The notes under the pieces: generated by a model
Database searches by the model: none
Told to the model about the DNA's origin: nothing
The model's input: only the letters and a program-made list of their open reading frames with translations
Translations under genes and position numbers: made by a program
Shown here: positions 63,564 through 64,000 of the stretch, piece after piece
Numbering within the stretch: position 1 is the first letter of the stretch
Layout of the letters: every line of letters starts with the position of its first letter
Source: Heracleum sosnowskyi
Lineage: Eukaryota > Streptophyta > Magnoliopsida > Apiales > Apiaceae
NCBI GenBank assembly: GCA_030848705.1
Contig: JAUIZM010000016.1
Span: 2,790,001 to 2,854,000, forward strand
Length of the DNA stretch: 64,000 nucleotides
Reading direction: 5' to 3'

Positions 63564-64000
63564 CTAAACATAATTAACTTTCAAGTTTGAGGCATGCCAA
63601 GTTTTTGGCACCTCATGCCCTTCGAGGGTTTCTAGCTTTTACGAGCCTCGTCCAAACACGTTCTTAACGTGATATGGTCCTTTCCAATTTGGGGCCAACT
63701 GGCCTTTTTGTCCAACTCCGGATGCCTCAATATTTCGGAGGACTAAGTCTCCTTGACGGAAGAATCTCTCTTTAACCCTTAGGTTGTAATAGAAAGATGC
63801 TCGTTTCTGATACTGAACTATCTTGGCATTTGCCTCGTCTCTAACTTCATCAATTAGATTTAAAGTTAGCCTCAAGCCTTCTCCATTTGTCTCTGGTTCG
63901 TAATCCTCAGCTCTTGGAGACGTGTGGGTAATCTCTACTGGAACCATTGCTTATGCCCTATATACCAGCAGAAATGGGGTTGCTCCAGTGGTGACTTTAC
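63564..64000 (-). pseudogene. E integrase C-terminal region, decayed
   Basis: Frame with LIDEVRDEANAKIVQYQKRA, FRQGDLVLRNIEASG and LAPNWKGPYHVKNVFGRG, the usual Tat integrase C-terminal domain. TAA at 63951-63953 (before MVPVEITHTS) and TAA at 63639-63641 break it; reading past the second gives WHASNL and a final TAG at 63564-63566. The window ends within the gene. Confidence 0.8.

Larger units (their letters stand above)
61255..64000 (-). mobile_element. Element E: 3' end of a second Tat-type Ty3/gypsy retrotransposon
   Basis: From right to left: decayed integrase C-terminus, 3' UTR with two tandem arrays, PPT, 3' LTR. The integrase tail resembles that of A (LIDEVRDEANAK against LIDEVRDQAIER), so it is a related but distinct lineage member. 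The 5' part lies beyond the window. Confidence 0.75.

Noticed and set aside
61025..64000. Host gene at the right edge
   Set aside because: The only coding match is a decayed Tat integrase tail; the remainder is LTR, PPT and repeats.

Overview
The window is plant nuclear DNA, almost certainly from a eudicot with large, transposon-rich intergenic regions; I cannot fix the family or species from sequence alone. No host gene, tRNA or rRNA was seen. It is built from nested LTR retrotransposons. The reconstruction rests on TG...CA termini, 5-bp target-site duplications (TSDs), tRNA primer-binding sites (PBS), polypurine tracts (PPT) and reading frames that rejoin when inserts are removed conceptually.

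Layout. (A) A minus-strand Ty3/gypsy element of the Tat lineage, Retand-like, runs from before base 1 to 61024: antisense spliced extra ORF (1-1660), 93-bp tandem array (1824-3186), pol (3475-7671), gag (43586-45112), leader, PBS and 5' LTR (45558-45751 plus 60509-61024). (B1) A plus-strand Ty1/copia element of SIRE/Maximus type (7677-43585, TSD CGGGG) sits in the gag-pol of A. (B2) A second copy of the same family sits in reverse orientation in the B1 pol (11832-36856, TSD GGAAA). (C) A different, intact SIRE-type element (23445-36467, TSD AGAGC, two identical 544-bp LTRs) sits in the 5' LTR of B2. (D) A third SIRE-type family (45752-60503, minus strand, TSD GTGTG) sits in the 5' LTR of A; its extra ORF is split by (S) a gypsy-type solo LTR (51007-52598, TSD CTAAT). 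(E) The right edge (about 61255-64000) is the 3' end of a second Tat-type element on the minus strand: decayed integrase end, repeat-rich 3' UTR and 3' LTR.

How the parts work. Each copia element has gag (UBN2-type plus three CCHC-like knuckles), pol (protease, integrase, reverse transcriptase, RNase H) and, after pol, a very large extra ORF of 1240-1490 codons with a conserved N-terminal domain, a long acidic disordered and coiled-coil centre, a KKGE purine-tract motif and a conserved C-terminal domain. Element C has all three ORFs open and looks recently mobile. B1 is broken by B2 and has a deletion and a nonsense codon in its extra ORF; B2 keeps gag and pol open but its promoter is cut off by C; D has nonsense codons in gag and in the extra ORF; A and E are decayed.

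Most interesting points: (1) in all four copia copies pol lies in a different or stop-separated frame from gag, yet a 3' splice-site-like CAG/GG occurs in the same pol phase, which suggests an optional gag-pol intron; (2) each copia family carries its own short DNA word repeated in U3, coding linkers and UTRs, in D in both orientations; (3) both Tat elements carry hairpin-forming tandem arrays between pol and the 3' LTR, with compensatory stem changes in A; (4) a purine tract identical in three families lies inside the extra ORF and resembles an internal PPT; (5) element C has a 131-aa antisense ORF divergent from its extra ORF.
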